Assembly: GCA_964431965.1 (NCBI GenBank)
Contig: CAYSLU010000113.1
Location: forward strand, 1-14,609
DNA length: 14,609 nt
Direction of reading: 5' to 3'
From: CAYSLU01 sp964431965
GTDB lineage: Bacteria; Verrucomicrobiota; Kiritimatiellia; CAIKKV01; CAYSLU01
In this document: one piece after another, positions 1 through 6,409 of the stretch
How positions within the stretch are numbered: position 1 is the stretch's first letter
Layout: each line of letters opens with the position of its first letter
Notes under the pieces: generated by a model
The model's database searches: none
Seen by the model: only the letters and a program-made list of their open reading frames with translations
What the model was told of the DNA's origin: nothing
Translations under genes and position numbers: made by a program

Positions 1-93
1 CGAGGAGTGCACGAAGACGGCATCTCCATCGGCGATGCCAAGTCGGCGGAGCCCCTCTACGATGTCCGCCTGTGTTACTGAAGACGTCGTCAC
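1..93 (-). CDS. Aminoglycoside 3-N-acetyltransferase (AAC(3))-like protein, N-terminal fragment
   Basis: Only the first 31 codons lie in the window; the gene continues past the left edge. Reading from GTG at 93, the product contains DIVEGLRRLGIADGDAV and FVHSS. This resembles the conserved start of the AAC(3)/YokD family (a helix, then a glycine-rich turn, then the V-x-HSS strand). Family members acetylate an amine of aminoglycosides using acetyl-CoA, but many chromosomal homologues have other or unknown substrates, so resistance should not be assumed. GTG is chosen because no in-frame ATG is visible upstream and the family usually begins 15-25 residues before the VHSS motif. There is no clear ribosome binding site. 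The gene is downstream of, and in the same direction as, the tRNA-Val gene. The identification rests on about 30 residues and is tentative. Confidence 0.5.
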   Translation of the reverse strand, partial: MTTSSVTQADIVEGLRRLGIADGDAVFVHSS

Positions 94-203
94 GCCATTA
101 TGTCCATAGTGCCGCAGGCTGGCATGCCAAGCCGTAGTCTCGGAGCGGATCCCGGTCATCCGCCTATGCCCGGCGGCGCGTGGCGCCCCCGGCTCCGGCG
201 GGA

Positions 204-240
204 CAGCCTTTGCTCGTCGCTCCGCTCCGAGCGAAGGCTG
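204..240. repeat. Long-stem hairpin element fused to the 3' end of tRNA-Val
   Basis: The arms CAGCCTT (204-210) and AAGGCTG (234-240) are followed inward by a T-G wobble and then GCTCG (212-216) against CGAGC (228-232). This makes a 13-bp stem with an 11-base loop (217-227). The outer end falls inside the encoded CCA of the tRNA (239-241), so the element starts exactly at the tRNA 3' end. No T-run follows on either strand, so it is not a standard intrinsic terminator. It may be a REP-like palindromic element, an RNA-processing hairpin or a factor-dependent terminator. Flanking bases 94-203 hold no gene that I can support, only GC-rich sequence with the short palindrome TGGCATGCCA near 120-129. 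Confidence 0.6.
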
Positions 241-315
241 GTGGGCGATGAGGGACTCGAACCCCCAACATCCAGCGTGTAAAGCTGGCGCTCTGACCAA
301 TTGAGCTAATCGCCC
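239..315 (-). tRNA. tRNA-Val (anticodon UAC), CCA encoded
   Basis: On the minus strand the 77-base gene folds as a full cloverleaf. The acceptor stem GGGCGAT (315-309) pairs with ATCGCCC (249-243). The D-arm is GCTC/GAGC with a 9-base loop containing GG. The anticodon stem CCAGC/GCTGG encloses the loop TTTACAC, giving anticodon UAC, which reads GUA valine codons. There is a 5-base variable region and a T-arm with the loop TTCGAGT. The discriminator base is A (242), and CCA is encoded at 241-239. A promoter candidate lies upstream at 339-368. The 3' end runs directly into a long hairpin. Confidence 0.96.
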
Positions 316-338
316 GAGAGGTGATGCCGACGTAGCTG

Positions 339-368
339 CCTATATCACAATATCTTGCGCTTCTTCAA
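339..368 (-). promoter_or_regulatory. Probable sigma70 promoter of tRNA-Val
   Basis: On the minus strand TTGAAG (368-363) is separated by 18 bases from TATAGG (344-339); an alternative reading is ATATAG with 17-base spacing. Each box matches the consensus at four of six positions. The -10 box ends 24 bases before the mature tRNA 5' end, which leaves room for a short leader. This AT-rich patch stands out in a GC-rich region. The remainder of the 316-480 gap shows no gene. Confidence 0.45.
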
Positions 369-480
369 GTCGCGCGGAAGCGCTCGCTTGCACGGGTGCC
401 GAAGGGAGTTCTTGCGCGGGTCCGAGCCAGTCGCGTCAGGCAGTTGATCCCAGCCGGACCTCAGCAGGGCCGATGTATGG

Positions 481-822
481 CTAGCGCTGCTTCTCCAAAT
501 GGGCCCAGAACCGGTTGCTCCCCCCGATCAGGGTTATTCGCCTCTCCCACGTGTCATATCCGGCTGCATGGATCACCAGGCGATGGTCGCCCGGTGGTGC
601 CGTGAAGTCGCATCTTTCGAGATTCCCGCTCTTCTCCTGACGCGTCTTGCCGCTGAAGATCAGCTTGCCGTCAAGCGTGGCTTCGACAAGGGTGTCTGGC
701 GCTTCCGTCTCGATCATGCATTGCGCCGACATCAGGTCCAAGGGCTTGGGATGGATGTGTCCGCACGAACTGGCCGCGAGGCAGGCGAGCGCTGCGGACG
801 CCACGATCAGTGTCTTTCTCAT
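481..822 (-). CDS. Small putative lipoprotein with a PEGA-like domain
   Basis: The product is 113 residues. The N-terminus MRKTLIVASAALACLAASSC is a signal peptide ending at a probable lipidated cysteine (C20); the lipobox is imperfect (ASSC), and C14 is a less likely alternative. Residues about 40-110 resemble a PEGA domain: a beta strand with DGK, then FSGKT, then TAPPGDHRLVIHAAGYDTWE, then a final strand. PEGA domains are small surface or periplasmic beta domains, often thought to contact the cell envelope or carbohydrate, so an enzymatic role is unlikely. I chose ATG 822 because a strong GAGGAGGA site lies just upstream and the signal peptide starts exactly here; a longer in-frame extension to 900 would bury it. 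It is the last gene of the run, 31 bases after the GIY-YIG gene. The exact function is unknown. Confidence 0.8.
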   Translation of the reverse strand: MRKTLIVASAALACLAASSCGHIHPKPLDLMSAQCMIETEAPDTLVEATLDGKLIFSGKTRQEKSGNLERCDFTAPPGDHRLVIHAAGYDTWERRITLIGGSNRFWAHLEKQR

Positions 823-853
823 CTCGTCCTCCTCGATCCCTGAGTTGCTCCTG

Positions 854-1174
854 TCATCGCCGGAATGGCTGGCGCTCGATCTTGCCCGACTCCCGATCAA
901 AGCGCAGCCGCCGCTCCCTGATGATCGCTTCCTTGAGACGTTTCGGGAGTTGTTTGAAGCGGTATTCCACCTTGAGCGCCAGGGATCGGGATCCGATGCG
1001 ACGCCTGAACACGAGTTCCCTGGGCGGCTGGGCCCGCAGGAATCTGGCCGCCCGCGGGCCTCCGGTCACGTGCTCCCGATAGCGCCGCCTGACGTCCGTG
1101 GCGATGCCGGCGTACAGGGCGCCTTGGACGGTGCGCACGACGTAGAGATGCCATGTCGCTCTGAAGGTCATCAT
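854..1174 (-). CDS. GIY-YIG domain protein (UPF0213/YhbQ-like)
   Basis: A 106-residue single-domain protein. The GIY-YIG core is visible as HLYVVRT (residues 9-15) and LYAGI (20-24), so the two signature triplets read LYV and YAG. These are followed by the basic helix DVRRRYREH and, after a GPRAARFLR segment, by the helix LALKVEYRFKQLPKRLKE, in which E70 is in the position of the family's catalytic glutamate. Family members fold like the URI endonuclease catalytic domain. The stand-alone YhbQ-type proteins are linked to DNA repair or are of uncertain role, and nuclease activity here is unproven. Two adjacent ATG codons (1174, 1171) could start it; no strong ribosome binding site is seen. It lies 27 bases after the MFS gene, a housekeeping-like passenger in a sugar cluster. 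Confidence 0.88.
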   Translation of the reverse strand: MMTFRATWHLYVVRTVQGALYAGIATDVRRRYREHVTGGPRAARFLRAQPPRELVFRRRIGSRSLALKVEYRFKQLPKRLKEAIIRERRLRFDRESGKIERQPFRR

Positions 1175-1201
1175 GCCGGCTCAACCTGCAGGGCAGGCCC
1201 G

Positions 1202-2590
1202 TTACGGCGCCTTGTAGTTGTCCCACCCGCCCAGTCGCAGCCACTGCTTCTCCGTCCAGATGAACAGGATGCTGGCGACGAAGGAAAAGGCGCCGGCCCA
1301 GAGCAGGGTGGAGCGGTACGTGCCCATCCAGTCCACAAACTGGCCGGCGAGGACGGCCAGCCAGATCATGCCGAGCGACGCGAACGCGCTGTTGGCGGAG
1401 CCGAACTGCCCGTACCGCTCCTTCGGGAAGACCGCGATCTGCATCTTCTGGAGGCCCGCAAAGAAGATGCCTCCGACAAAGGCCATCACCAGCGAATAGA
1501 CCAGGAGAGTCGGGTAATCGTGGACGTAGAACCAGCCCAGCAGGGCGACGATGCCCTTGCCGATCAGCCCGGCCTCGGTCATGCGGAAGAAGTTGTACTT
1601 GTCGACCGCGTACCCCAGAGGCAGGGCCATCGCCAGGCCCAGGATCTGGGTGATCGCGCCGATGTGCCCGATGTGGGTCAGGCTGATGCCCAGCTCGTCC
1701 CGCGAAAAGAGAATGCCGAAGGCGCCGCCCGCGCCCGCCCATGTCGACATGGCGCCGGCGGTGAAGTAGACCCAGTAGAGCCGGTGGCTGAAGCAGTCGC
1801 CGAAGTAGAGACGGATCGCGCCCCAGGCGCGCAGCAGGGGATTGCCCAGATTGCCCGGGAGAGGCTCCGGCGGCGGGAATGTGCCCTCTCGGATGCGCCA
1901 GCACATGAGCAGGACCGCCGCGCCGTAGAAGAGGGCCATGCAGACAAAGATCGGCTTCATCAGCGTGACGCCATGGGGGAGGATCAGGAGATTGAAGATC
2001 ATGCCCGGAATGCCGCCGACGAGCCGGAACGTCCCGTAGAAGCGGCCGATCATGCTCTCCGGGACACAGTCGCGGACGAGGTAGTACCAGGTGGAGGCGA
2101 CGAAGGTGTCAAAGGCCTGGAACATCGCGACAAACACCGCGATCAGCAGAATCGCGGGCGCGAACGGGCAGGCGCCGAGGAACGCCGCCGCCCACGGAAT
2201 GGTCTGCAGGTAGGCGGCGATGTCGGGGCCGTATGGAATCAGGGCCAGCGACAGCACGATGAACGGCGTGCTGAAGACAATATACGGCCGCCGCCGCCCG
2301 AACCGGCTGCGACAGCGGTCGGAACTGAAGCTCACAAGCGGGTTGAAGATGAGGTTGCCGATCACGTTCAGGCTGGTCGTGATGAACGACAGCTGGGCGT
2401 TGGTCGCCTTGTGCGACTTGAGCAGCAGCGGCAGGAGCGTCGGCAGGAGCGACTCCATCAGCATGAAGACGAACATGCCCCACAGGAGCCAGAAGAAGAC
2501 CATGACCAGCCCCATGCGCGTGTATGTCAGGGTACCCGCGCGGAACACGGTGGGATCTTCGGCGCGACTCGGGCGGGCGGTGTCGTTCAT
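1202..2590 (-). CDS. MFS transporter, SLC45/SUT- or GPH-like sugar symporter
   Basis: The product is 462 residues with about 12 hydrophobic segments, beginning near residues 26-55 and ending near 429-446. The loop between helices 2 and 3 carries SDRCRSRFGRRRP (residues 90-102). This is the MFS motif A form typical of the sucrose (SUT/SLC45) and glycoside-pentoside-hexuronide cation symporters. The likely role is import of a mono- or oligosaccharide, or a glycoside, across the inner membrane with a proton or sodium ion. In this context the cargo would be products of the secreted lyase-like protein encoded upstream, but the substrate is not readable from sequence. ATG 2590 has only a weak Shine-Dalgarno sequence. 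It follows the PLD-like gene after 137 bases, the largest gap in the run, and may have its own promoter (2652-2680). Confidence 0.88.
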   Translation of the reverse strand: MNDTARPSRAEDPTVFRAGTLTYTRMGLVMVFFWLLWGMFVFMLMESLLPTLLPLLLKSHKATNAQLSFITTSLNVIGNLIFNPLVSFSSDRCRSRFGRRRPYIVFSTPFIVLSLALIPYGPDIAAYLQTIPWAAAFLGACPFAPAILLIAVFVAMFQAFDTFVASTWYYLVRDCVPESMIGRFYGTFRLVGGIPGMIFNLLILPHGVTLMKPIFVCMALFYGAAVLLMCWRIREGTFPPPEPLPGNLGNPLLRAWGAIRLYFGDCFSHRLYWVYFTAGAMSTWAGAGGAFGILFSRDELGISLTHIGHIGAITQILGLAMALPLGYAVDKYNFFRMTEAGLIGKGIVALLGWFYVHDYPTLLVYSLVMAFVGGIFFAGLQKMQIAVFPKERYGQFGSANSAFASLGMIWLAVLAGQFVDWMGTYRSTLLWAGAFSFVASILFIWTEKQWLRLGGWDNYKAP

Positions 2591-2651
2591 ATGGACGCGT
2601 ACTCCGGTGCTTTCCCGGATTTCGCCCCGGGGCTTGCCTGCAGTTCACGCG

Positions 2652-2680
2652 AAGGTATCAGGGGCAGGGACGTCGTGCAA
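2652..2680 (-). promoter_or_regulatory. Candidate promoter for the MFS-GIY-YIG-lipoprotein genes
   Basis: In the 137-base gap ahead of the MFS gene the minus strand has TTGCAC (2680-2675), a 17-base spacer, and TACCTT (2657-2652) preceded by TGA, giving an extended -10 TGn element. Only three of six bases match in each box, so this is a weak candidate. Support comes from the correct spacing, the extended -10, and this being the only long gap among the genes from 481 to 10988. Confidence 0.3.
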
Positions 2681-2727
2681 TATGGTCGTCACCCGAGGTC
2701 GATACCGAATACACAGCACACAGGGAC

Positions 2728-3261
2728 TCATCGACGGGTCAGCTCGTCAAAGTCCGCGCAGTGGGGCTTGCGCTGACAGCCGTCGCACTCGGCGCCCATC
2801 CAGACGCGGTCGAACTGGGCCATGATGGCGCGCACGGTTGCGGGGTCGGTAGTGACGAAGCCGGCCTCGAAGTTGCGGCGGTGCTCACTCTTGGCCCCCA
2901 TGCCGGCGCCCGTCAGGTTGGCGCTGCCGCTGTATGCGAGCGCGCTGTCCACGATTACGCTCTTGAAGTGAACCCGGGGGCACAGGATCCGCTCCAGGCC
3001 GCCAATGAGGTTGGGATAGCGGTCGAAGTCACGTCGGAACGCCGGGCCGGGTTCCTTCGCATGGAGCAAGCGGACCGACACTCCGGCGGCGATCAGCTCG
3101 GACAGCACGCCCAGGAACGGGATCATGCGCTTCCCGCGATGCACGTGCAGATCCTTGAGATCCGACGTGGCCAGCCACACGAGCTGCCGCGCTCCCGGGA
3201 TGGCTTCCTGAATGACCTGCTCGTAGATCCGGCGATCGGTGATGAACTGGGTGCCCGTCAT
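2728..3261 (-). CDS. Single-HKD phospholipase D-like protein with a C-terminal cysteine cluster
   Basis: A 177-residue PLD-superfamily protein. There is one HKD motif, H98-x-K100-x4-D105, followed by GSANLTGAG (from residue 112), the usual G/S-x-x-N continuation. Proteins with a single HKD (Nuc- and BfiI-like) normally form dimers to build the active site and act as nucleases or phosphodiesterases. The C-terminus has C159-x2-C162-x5-C168, a possible zinc or other metal site not found in minimal Nuc-like enzymes. No signal peptide is visible. The ATG at 3261 overlaps the TGA of the upstream lyase-like gene (ATGA), which fixes the start and implies translational coupling; an in-frame extension to 3363 is inside that gene. 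Its role in a glycan operon is unclear; DNA repair or defence are alternatives. Confidence 0.83.
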   Translation of the reverse strand: MTGTQFITDRRIYEQVIQEAIPGARQLVWLATSDLKDLHVHRGKRMIPFLGVLSELIAAGVSVRLLHAKEPGPAFRRDFDRYPNLIGGLERILCPRVHFKSVIVDSALAYSGSANLTGAGMGAKSEHRRNFEAGFVTTDPATVRAIMAQFDRVWMGAECDGCQRKPHCADFDELTRR

Positions 3262-5390
3262 GGTCGGCCGGGTCCGGCGGTGATACGGTAGCTGACGATA
3301 GCCTCCTTGAAGTCGGCGGGGCGTGCGGTGGCCTCCAGCAGGTCGATCAGCACGGCTCGGCACTCGGCCTGGGTCTGGTATCCGTCCTGCCAGACGGCCG
3401 GGGAGAGCCGGGCTCGGACGGGCCTGGCGAACGCGATCATGACCGCGTTGGTATACCGCTCCACGCGGATCGCCGACACGTCTGCGCAGGGCTCCGGCGT
3501 GGCGTTCGTCCAGCCGCTGCCGACTTTGAACGAGATGACGGACACCTTCTGTCCGGGCGTCTCGCGCAGGAACACGGGGATGGTCTCGTAGAGCTCCGAC
3601 ATCCGCAGGGAGCCGTTCGTGCAGCGCACGGCGGTCTCGACCTGCACGCCTTCGGCCGTCAGCTTGAACCGGCGGTCGTAGCTCAGGCTGCTGGCTTGGA
3701 TCAGACCGTTCGAGGAGGCGTATGAGGGAATCGCCTCAGACACCTCGATATCGGCCGCCTTGGGGCTGCAGTGCGAGCGGACCTGAGGCTGGCGGATACG
3801 CGTCGAGGACAGCCACTCATTGCTGGCCGTGAGCCCGGAGACGGCATGGACGGGCCAGATGCGCCACTCGTCGACGATGTCGAAGGTCCGCCCCTGGATG
3901 CCGCGGCGACGGCCCAGCAGGGCGGGCCCTGTTCCAGGGGTCCAGAAGGCCGAAAGCTGGCCGCCGCCCATCCCGTGTGGACGGCCCCAGCGCCGGTCCA
4001 TGGCGCCGACGGGACCGGTGTGAACCGCGGCCGCATAGGTGTCGAACCGGACGATCGTCAGGGCCTGGGCGAACGATTCCACGAAGTTCTCGTTTCGCGC
4101 GTAGACGGGTTTGAGCAGAGGGGACTGCTCAGCCTCGAGTTTCAGCCGGCGCGTGTAGTAGCCGGGCTTGTAGTAGTCGTGCGCGAAGTTGATGAACCCG
4201 CTCCAGTGGCTCTCGCACCACGAGTTGGTCCCCGCGCGCCGCGCCGCGGACAGCTGGCCGTTGATGTCGGTGATGAGCCTGCCGTGGGCGGTGGCCATGG
4301 CCTGCGTCGTTGGGAGCGGCGCCATGTACAGCGACTCGTCGGTCACCATCGCGCTCCCATAGGGCCGGTGCGGGAACTGCCACTGATCGCGGGGCGGGTC
4401 GGACGAGCACCGGGCCGACATGTGGCTCGGCCCGGAGAAGCCGCCCGCGGGATCCGGGAAGCACAGCCGGGCGCGGAGCCGGAACGCCTTGTCGACCGCG
4501 CTCCGGATGAAATCCCAGTCGCTGGCGAGCGCCGCGAATGTGGCGAAATAGAGGCTGATCCCGTTGTACGACGTGTCGAAGCAGTGGTTGTCGACGAAGT
4601 AGCCGGCGGGATGGAAGTAGCGCTCGTCGGTGTAGAGGAGCCGCGCGTAGTCCTCCGCGATCTTGCGCACCTCTGGATCGGCCGACGCCTCGTAGACGTA
4701 GCGCAGGCCGACAGAGGCGAAGAGATCCATATCCGTCATCAGCCCCGTGGGCCCCCAGTCCTTGAGGCGCAGGACGTGCTTCTTGAGCCCGGCCTCGAAG
4801 GCGGAGCGGACTTCGGGCGGCAGGATGTCCCGAACTCCGCGATAGGTGAAGCCGATCCAGATCAGGTTGCCGCCGAGATAGTCCGAGCGGTCGGCGCCCC
4901 GGGGATCGTGCTCATAGAGGTAATCGAGCATCATCAGGTCCACCGCCGCCAGCACGAACCCGCGGAGCTTGACGGCGCGCATCCCCCGGTAGGAGTTCGC
5001 CGGGTAGTCCCAGTTAGCCAGCCACGCCATCATCTGCGACTCGTTCGGCGTGGTGGGCATGCGGATGCCCGGCTGCGACTCGAGCGAACCCAGCGTGAAC
5101 GAGGCCGGCGGCAGCGCCGCGGCGCCGAGGCGGGGCGGGTTCAGCGGCAGCAGCCAGAGCCGGTACAGCTGCTCGGGGTCGGTGATCGAGGCAGCGGCGA
5201 TCGTCTTGTGCTCGACCGTGAAATCCGCCTCGGTCAGCGTGGCCATGTAGGCCCGGAGCGTCTTCTGGTAGTCGTGCTCCTGGGGGAGTTGATCGAGCGG
5301 GAGCCCGACCTGGACGTAGGCCGCCGGCGAGACTCGCGCGATCAGGCAGGCCGACGTGACGAACGCGAATAGATACCGGGCTCGTGACAT
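3258..5390 (-). CDS. Secreted alpha/alpha-toroid polysaccharide lyase-like protein (heparinase II/III- or PL8-like)
   Basis: A 710-residue protein with an N-terminal signal peptide (basic SRAR, then a hydrophobic stretch to about residue 18 and AxA-type sites near 22-24). Residues about 40-400 are mostly helical with many Trp/Tyr, as in (alpha/alpha) toroid lyases. NHCFDTSYNG (268-277) gives the Asn-His...Tyr arrangement that such lyases use for beta-elimination. Residues about 420-710 look like a beta-sandwich, including GMGGGQLSAFWTPGTGPALLG (473-493), a segment style seen in heparinase- and hyaluronate-lyase-type C-terminal domains. The likely role is cleavage of a uronic-acid polysaccharide in the periplasm or outside the cell. 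AAGGAG lies upstream of ATG 5390. It starts 34 bases after cutA and its stop overlaps the PLD-like gene. The lyase class is a structural guess; no exact PL family is claimed. Confidence 0.65.
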   Translation of the reverse strand: MSRARYLFAFVTSACLIARVSPAAYVQVGLPLDQLPQEHDYQKTLRAYMATLTEADFTVEHKTIAAASITDPEQLYRLWLLPLNPPRLGAAALPPASFTLGSLESQPGIRMPTTPNESQMMAWLANWDYPANSYRGMRAVKLRGFVLAAVDLMMLDYLYEHDPRGADRSDYLGGNLIWIGFTYRGVRDILPPEVRSAFEAGLKKHVLRLKDWGPTGLMTDMDLFASVGLRYVYEASADPEVRKIAEDYARLLYTDERYFHPAGYFVDNHCFDTSYNGISLYFATFAALASDWDFIRSAVDKAFRLRARLCFPDPAGGFSGPSHMSARCSSDPPRDQWQFPHRPYGSAMVTDESLYMAPLPTTQAMATAHGRLITDINGQLSAARRAGTNSWCESHWSGFINFAHDYYKPGYYTRRLKLEAEQSPLLKPVYARNENFVESFAQALTIVRFDTYAAAVHTGPVGAMDRRWGRPHGMGGGQLSAFWTPGTGPALLGRRRGIQGRTFDIVDEWRIWPVHAVSGLTASNEWLSSTRIRQPQVRSHCSPKAADIEVSEAIPSYASSNGLIQASSLSYDRRFKLTAEGVQVETAVRCTNGSLRMSELYETIPVFLRETPGQKVSVISFKVGSGWTNATPEPCADVSAIRVERYTNAVMIAFARPVRARLSPAVWQDGYQTQAECRAVLIDLLEATARPADFKEAIVSYRITAGPGRP

Positions 5391-5424
5391 GGCGGATGAT
5401 CTCCTTGGACCGAACTGTCCCGGC

Positions 5425-5811
5425 TCACCGTGTGGAGCCGGATCGAACCCTGGCCGGCCGACGCGTTTCCGTATCGATCCACGCGAGATACTCCGGAAGC
5501 CCGTCCCTCAGCGGCTGCACCAGGATCTCGGGCACCTCGTAGGGGTGGTGCCGGCGGATGAAGCGGACGAGGCGCTCGGCCAGGGCGGCGCGTGTCTTGC
5601 AGACGACCAGGAGTTCCGGAGCCGACTCGATCCTGCCCTTCCATCGGTACACGCTGTGGATGGGCATGATCTGCGCGCAGGCGGCCAGCCGGCTCGTGAC
5701 GATGCGGCCAGCCATCTTGCGCGCGGCGGCTTCGTCGGGCAGCGTCGTGTTGACGATGGCGCAGGCGACATCGGCCATTTCGGGCGCAGGCCGGCGGATG
5801 GGCTTGGTCAT
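5425..5811 (-). CDS. cutA: CutA1 divalent-cation tolerance protein
   Basis: A 128-residue protein that matches CutA1 end to end: NTTLPDEAAARKMAGRIV (residues 21-38), RLAACAQIMPIHSVYRWKG (41-59, with C45 and W57), KTR (72-74), HHPYEVPEILV (88-98) and YLAWIDTET (108-116). CutA forms very stable trimers with a ferredoxin-like fold. E. coli cutA mutants are sensitive to copper and other divalent ions, but the biochemical job is still unsettled. The C-terminal dozen residues are basic and go beyond the usual family end. ATG 5811 overlaps the TGA of the nitroreductase gene by 4 bases (ATGA), so the start is firm and translation is probably coupled. The presence of cutA inside a glycan-use run is unusual. 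Confidence 0.95.
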   Translation of the reverse strand: MTKPIRRPAPEMADVACAIVNTTLPDEAAARKMAGRIVTSRLAACAQIMPIHSVYRWKGRIESAPELLVVCKTRAALAERLVRFIRRHHPYEVPEILVQPLRDGLPEYLAWIDTETRRPARVRSGSTR

Positions 5812-6380
5812 GATATGATCAGTTCGTCCAGCGACCGCTTCGGAACGTGATGCACGCCTCTGTCGTCGCGCCAGTAGCGGATGCTGCCGTCCGGTCCGAG
5901 CGGCTCCAGCCGCACGGTCTCGGCCGGGCGGCCGAGGGCGATGATCAGGACGATGTCGTAACGGGCTGGTATCTCCAATGCGGCGCGCAACGCATCCCGC
6001 TCGATCGACCCGATCATGCAGCTGCCGAGGCCCTGCTCGGCGGCGCCGAGGACGATGCTCTGGGCGGCGATGCCATGGTTGCAGCCGGGGTTGGGGCTGA
6101 TCTCCTTGTCGCACAGGATGATGACGTAGGCGGCCGGTCGTTCGCCTTCCGCCGGCCCGGGCCAAGGCTTCAGATACGCGGCCCATGCGAGGTGGGGGAA
6201 GATCGCGGCGTTGCGGCCCGGATCGGCCGAGAGCATGAACTTAAGCGGCTGCATGTTGCCGCCGGACGGGGACAGCCGCGCCAGGTCGACGAGGCCGCGG
6301 AGCGTGTCGAGCGACACGGGCGCGTTCTGTTGGAACCGGCGGTAGGTGCGGCACTTCGTAACGAGCTCGCGCATGCTCAT
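5808..6380 (-). CDS. Nitroreductase family protein (FMN-dependent)
   Basis: A 190-residue nitroreductase-fold protein. FMN-binding signatures are present: the N-terminal helix with R11-TYRRF, the segment SPSGGNMQPLKF (37-48), the glycine-rich GLGSCMIGS (117-125) and the final ALGRP strand (148-152). Family members are usually homodimers that reduce nitroaromatics, quinones or flavins with NAD(P)H; the physiological substrate is unknown here. A CDKEISPNPGCNHG segment (90-103) supplies two cysteines in the variable middle region. ATG 6380 is preceded by GGAGGG at good spacing; a second ATG lies two codons in. It is 29 bases after the sialidase-like gene and overlaps cutA by 4 bases. The same frame stays open far upstream, but that part is a shadow of other genes. 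Confidence 0.92.
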   Translation of the reverse strand: MSMRELVTKCRTYRRFQQNAPVSLDTLRGLVDLARLSPSGGNMQPLKFMLSADPGRNAAIFPHLAWAAYLKPWPGPAEGERPAAYVIILCDKEISPNPGCNHGIAAQSIVLGAAEQGLGSCMIGSIERDALRAALEIPARYDIVLIIALGRPAETVRLEPLGPDGSIRYWRDDRGVHHVPKRSLDELIIS

Positions 6381-6409
6381 GCGGTATCCCTCCGATCCGT
6401 CGTGCCGCC

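Noticed and set aside
481..900. Longer form of the lipoprotein starting at 900
   Set aside because: It would place 26 polar residues before the signal peptide and ignore the strong GAGGAGGA site in front of ATG 822.
647..2776. Plus-strand open frame of 709 codons opposite the lipoprotein, GIY-YIG and MFS genes
   Set aside because: Its protein is low-complexity Arg/Glu/Asp/Gly/Ala sequence with no recognisable domain; the minus-strand genes have clear families. It is a high-GC shadow frame.
2728..3363. Longer form of the PLD-like protein starting at 3363
   Set aside because: The extra 34 residues overlap the lyase-like gene and are Arg/Pro-rich; the ATGA overlap at 3261 is the natural start.
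3771..5372. Plus-strand open frame of 533 codons opposite the lyase-like gene
   Set aside because: Arg/Gly/Val-rich composition without domains; antisense to a gene with a signal peptide and a recognisable fold.
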